NCBI GenBank assembly: GCA_029747015.1
Contig: JAKOGI010000080.1
Location: forward strand, 530,501-594,500
DNA: 64,000 bases
Direction: 5' to 3'
Source of the DNA: Carnegiea gigantea
Lineage: Eukaryota > Streptophyta > Magnoliopsida > Caryophyllales > Cactaceae
Part shown: positions 62,051 through 64,000 of the stretch, one piece after another
How positions within the stretch are numbered: the stretch's first letter is position 1
Layout: each line of letters opens with the position of its first letter
The notes under the pieces: generated by a model
The model's database searches: none
What the model was told of the DNA's origin: nothing
The model's input: only the letters and a program-made list of their open reading frames with translations
Made by a program: the position numbers and the translations under genes

Positions 62051-64000
62051 ATGTTGGGCTTGTGCTGCCTGCGCGCCCTCTCTTTCCAAAGCTCACTCTT
62101 CGTGCACTCAATCTCACTCTCACTTTCCCTCTCTAAACCCACTCTCATCCCCACCACCAGAGCCTCTTTCTCTCTTCTCTCCTCATCCATGGCGTCCGAG
62201 CCACCGCTCCTAGTCCTGTGCGGAAAATCATCGGAAGAGACTCAACTAGCGAGCTCTCTCAAGAACAATAACTCGCTCAAACTCCCCGATTACGCTCAAA
62301 TTCTCCCTCGTCTTCAGTCTGAGATTGAAAGCCCTGGCGAAGCCGATTCGTTTGATGTGCGATCGTTCTTGGATTCGCTATCAACAACTCGGTTTGGCCG
62401 ATTTCTCATTTGGTCTCCGCGATTGAGTTCTACTCATGACGTTGTTTCTCAGTTAGTGCCTTTTTGAAATTCTTAATGCTGTTTTTGGTGTTTAATCTGA
62501 TGTGTGAGTTGATTGTTCTTCAATATGATCGATGGATCATTAATCTGTGGCCGTTTTGTTGACAGCAATTTCGGCGAGCTTCCGGTGGGGACAGTCTGTG
62601 TTACTGATGTTCAGTTCAAAGGAAGAGGTTTGAGTTTGTTGAACAATCTGTATACCTTTAAATTATTTGGCTGGTTTAGTCTACGGCAGTTTTCTATTTC
62701 AAACTTGTGCATGGAAGCAGTGACGATTCTATGATACTGTTTGGTGATTTTGGCTTGCTTCGCATTCATGTTGTGTTTTGGAATATTCTTATCTTTGAAT
62801 TACTGAATTAGACATGTTGCCAAAAAAAGAGTATGATTTTATAGCTTTTTTTATGCGTTGTAGTTTGGTTGTGTCCCTTCTGCTGAGTAACTGCCTTGGC
62901 CTCTTCAATGTTTTTCATAGTGTTGCTGTTTAAGTTCTTCAATGAGTTTGAGATTCCTTAATAATCTATACAGTGATATCAACTTTTCCTTCTTTAAATG
63001 CGATCAATAATTGCAACTCATGGAAGATTTTTCATTATAATTGTTTCCTTGAACACCCATCAGATAGGAGTTCATTTTGTCTTTGTTGGGAGAAGTGTCT
63101 TTATTTTGCCGAATTAGCTAATCTAGGTATGTGGTCGATCAATGTGTAGGAAGGTCTACAAATGTGTGGGATTCTCCGCGAGGTTGTCTTATGTATTCAT
63201 TTACAGTACAGATGGAGGATGGGCGAGTAGTGCCACTAGTACAATATGTAGCTTCTCTTGCTATTACAGAGGCGATAAAGGACCTTTGCACGAAGAAGGT
63301 AAGTGTTTTTCATTTATATGCTTTTCTATGTTGAAGGGCAAAATGTCCTGACATATAGACGGTTTATGTTTTTGTGCAGTGCATTTATGAGTAGCTGTGT
63401 TTGCATTCTACATTTCCATGTCTCTTGTCTTGGTTAATGTTGAGAATTCTGCACACCGGATTTTTGTTTTAATTGTTTGTAGTGGATATTCACATTTTAA
63501 TTGGTTTTGCTTGGGTGGCCCACATTGTGTTGTCTGAATTCTGTTGAGCAAATAGTGCATGAAAGACTTTGAGCAGCTTATATGTTGGCTTCCCAATGTA
63601 TCCGTTTTGAACTTCAGCCTAGTCATCTGACTAAATGACCAAGCGTAAGTGTTTGCCTACTGATATGTATTCATAAGCTGAAATCTGAACAGATAATTAG
63701 AAGTATTATTTTGATACATTAGATAGAACTTCAAAAAGCATTTGCTGAGTTCATTCTTTGTGTATTGATATCAAACAAGAAGTGTAATATACCTTAGTTA
63801 CACTCGAATACATTTGGTTGTTCTTTATTGTATTTGATGTGGATCTGATACCTATACTAATCTGATTGCTACGTTTGTAAAATTCTAGAGTATGGCACTT
63901 GTTTGCAAAATTTAGATGCCCCTACAAATTGCGAACTTTAGACACACCTACAATTATTAATTGAGGTTTAGCAGCAATATTACAGTTTATTAGGTGTGAC
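62051..64000 (+). CDS. HCS1: Biotin-protein ligase (holocarboxylase synthetase 1), 5' part
   Basis: Exons 62051-62451, 62566-62627 and 63150-63298 join in frame; the rest lies beyond the right edge, as no further exon is found to 64000. Two in-frame starts exist. ATG 62051 begins a 46-residue Ser/Leu-rich, acid-poor leader suited to plastid or mitochondrial import. ATG 62189 (MASEPPLLVLCGKSSEE) would give the cytosolic form. The ligase domain starts with RFGRFLIWSPRLSSTHDVVS, then FGELPVGTVCVTDVQFKGRGR (the biotin/ATP-binding GRGR loop, split by intron 2), TNVWDSPRGCLMYSF and VVPLVQYVASLAITEAI. The enzyme activates biotin with ATP and attaches it to carboxylases such as acetyl-CoA carboxylase. 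The conserved KWPNDL region is missing only because of the window end. Confidence 0.93.

Overview
The window is nuclear DNA from a flowering plant. Genes are widely spaced and split by GT-AG introns, and intergenic DNA is AT-rich with (TA)n microsatellites. Nearly every gap holds small transposons, and the gene set is plant-type: thaumatin-like protein, zinc-knuckle cold-shock protein, plant FEX, ASHR1-type SET protein and plastid-targeted HCS1. An Au-type SINE and the gene architectures suggest a eudicot. The species cannot be named from sequence alone.

Genes from left to right: a cysteine-form selenoprotein K-like membrane protein (+, 2842-5786); a broken fluoride-exporter copy (-, 6252-6926) just downstream of the intact six-exon fluoride exporter FEX (-, 8287-10294); an intronless cold-shock/CCHC glycine-rich RNA-binding protein (+, 12636-13238); a thaumatin-like protein with a hydrophobic tail (+, 16859-18590); ubiquitin-fold modifier UFM1 (+, 23437-25189); a C2H2 protein of the plant family with a PARP-like C-terminal region (-, 28053-29784); the spindle-checkpoint kinase MPS1 (+, 33613-37825); a 14-exon MYND-SET protein of ASHR1 type (-, 39712-45231); and the 5' part of biotin-protein ligase HCS1 (+, from 62051, running off the right edge). 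I rebuilt exon-intron structures by hand from reading frame and splice sites, and each rebuilt gene keeps one open frame across all junctions.

The genes are unrelated housekeeping or defence genes and do not form a cluster. ASHR1 and HCS1 face away from each other. The 16.7 kb between their start codons is mostly a three-layer nest. A 5'-truncated LINE (45480-61022, -) was split by a 12.5 kb Ty1/copia element of Sirevirus type (46880-59376, TSD TTAGT, 1.66 and 1.69 kb LTRs, tRNA-iMet primer site, env-like ORF region). The copia element was in turn hit by a 1290 bp hAT element (53324-54613, TSD AACTTTCC) carrying three ~240 bp internal repeats and G-rich ends.

Other mobile DNA: a 2.9 kb TG...CA element inserted in a TA microsatellite (19385-22270), two further small hAT elements with 8 bp TSDs, two Harbinger/Tourist-like MITEs with TTA TSDs, two copies of a GAAGTG-rich MITE flanked by TAT, an Au-like SINE with a 17 bp TSD, two intronic tRNA-type SINEs and an old LINE reverse-transcriptase remnant. 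I found no tRNA or rRNA gene, no CRISPR array and no convincing unknown multi-gene system. The most informative features are the TE nest, the tandem FEX pseudogene and the upstream ORFs of HCS1 and MPS1.
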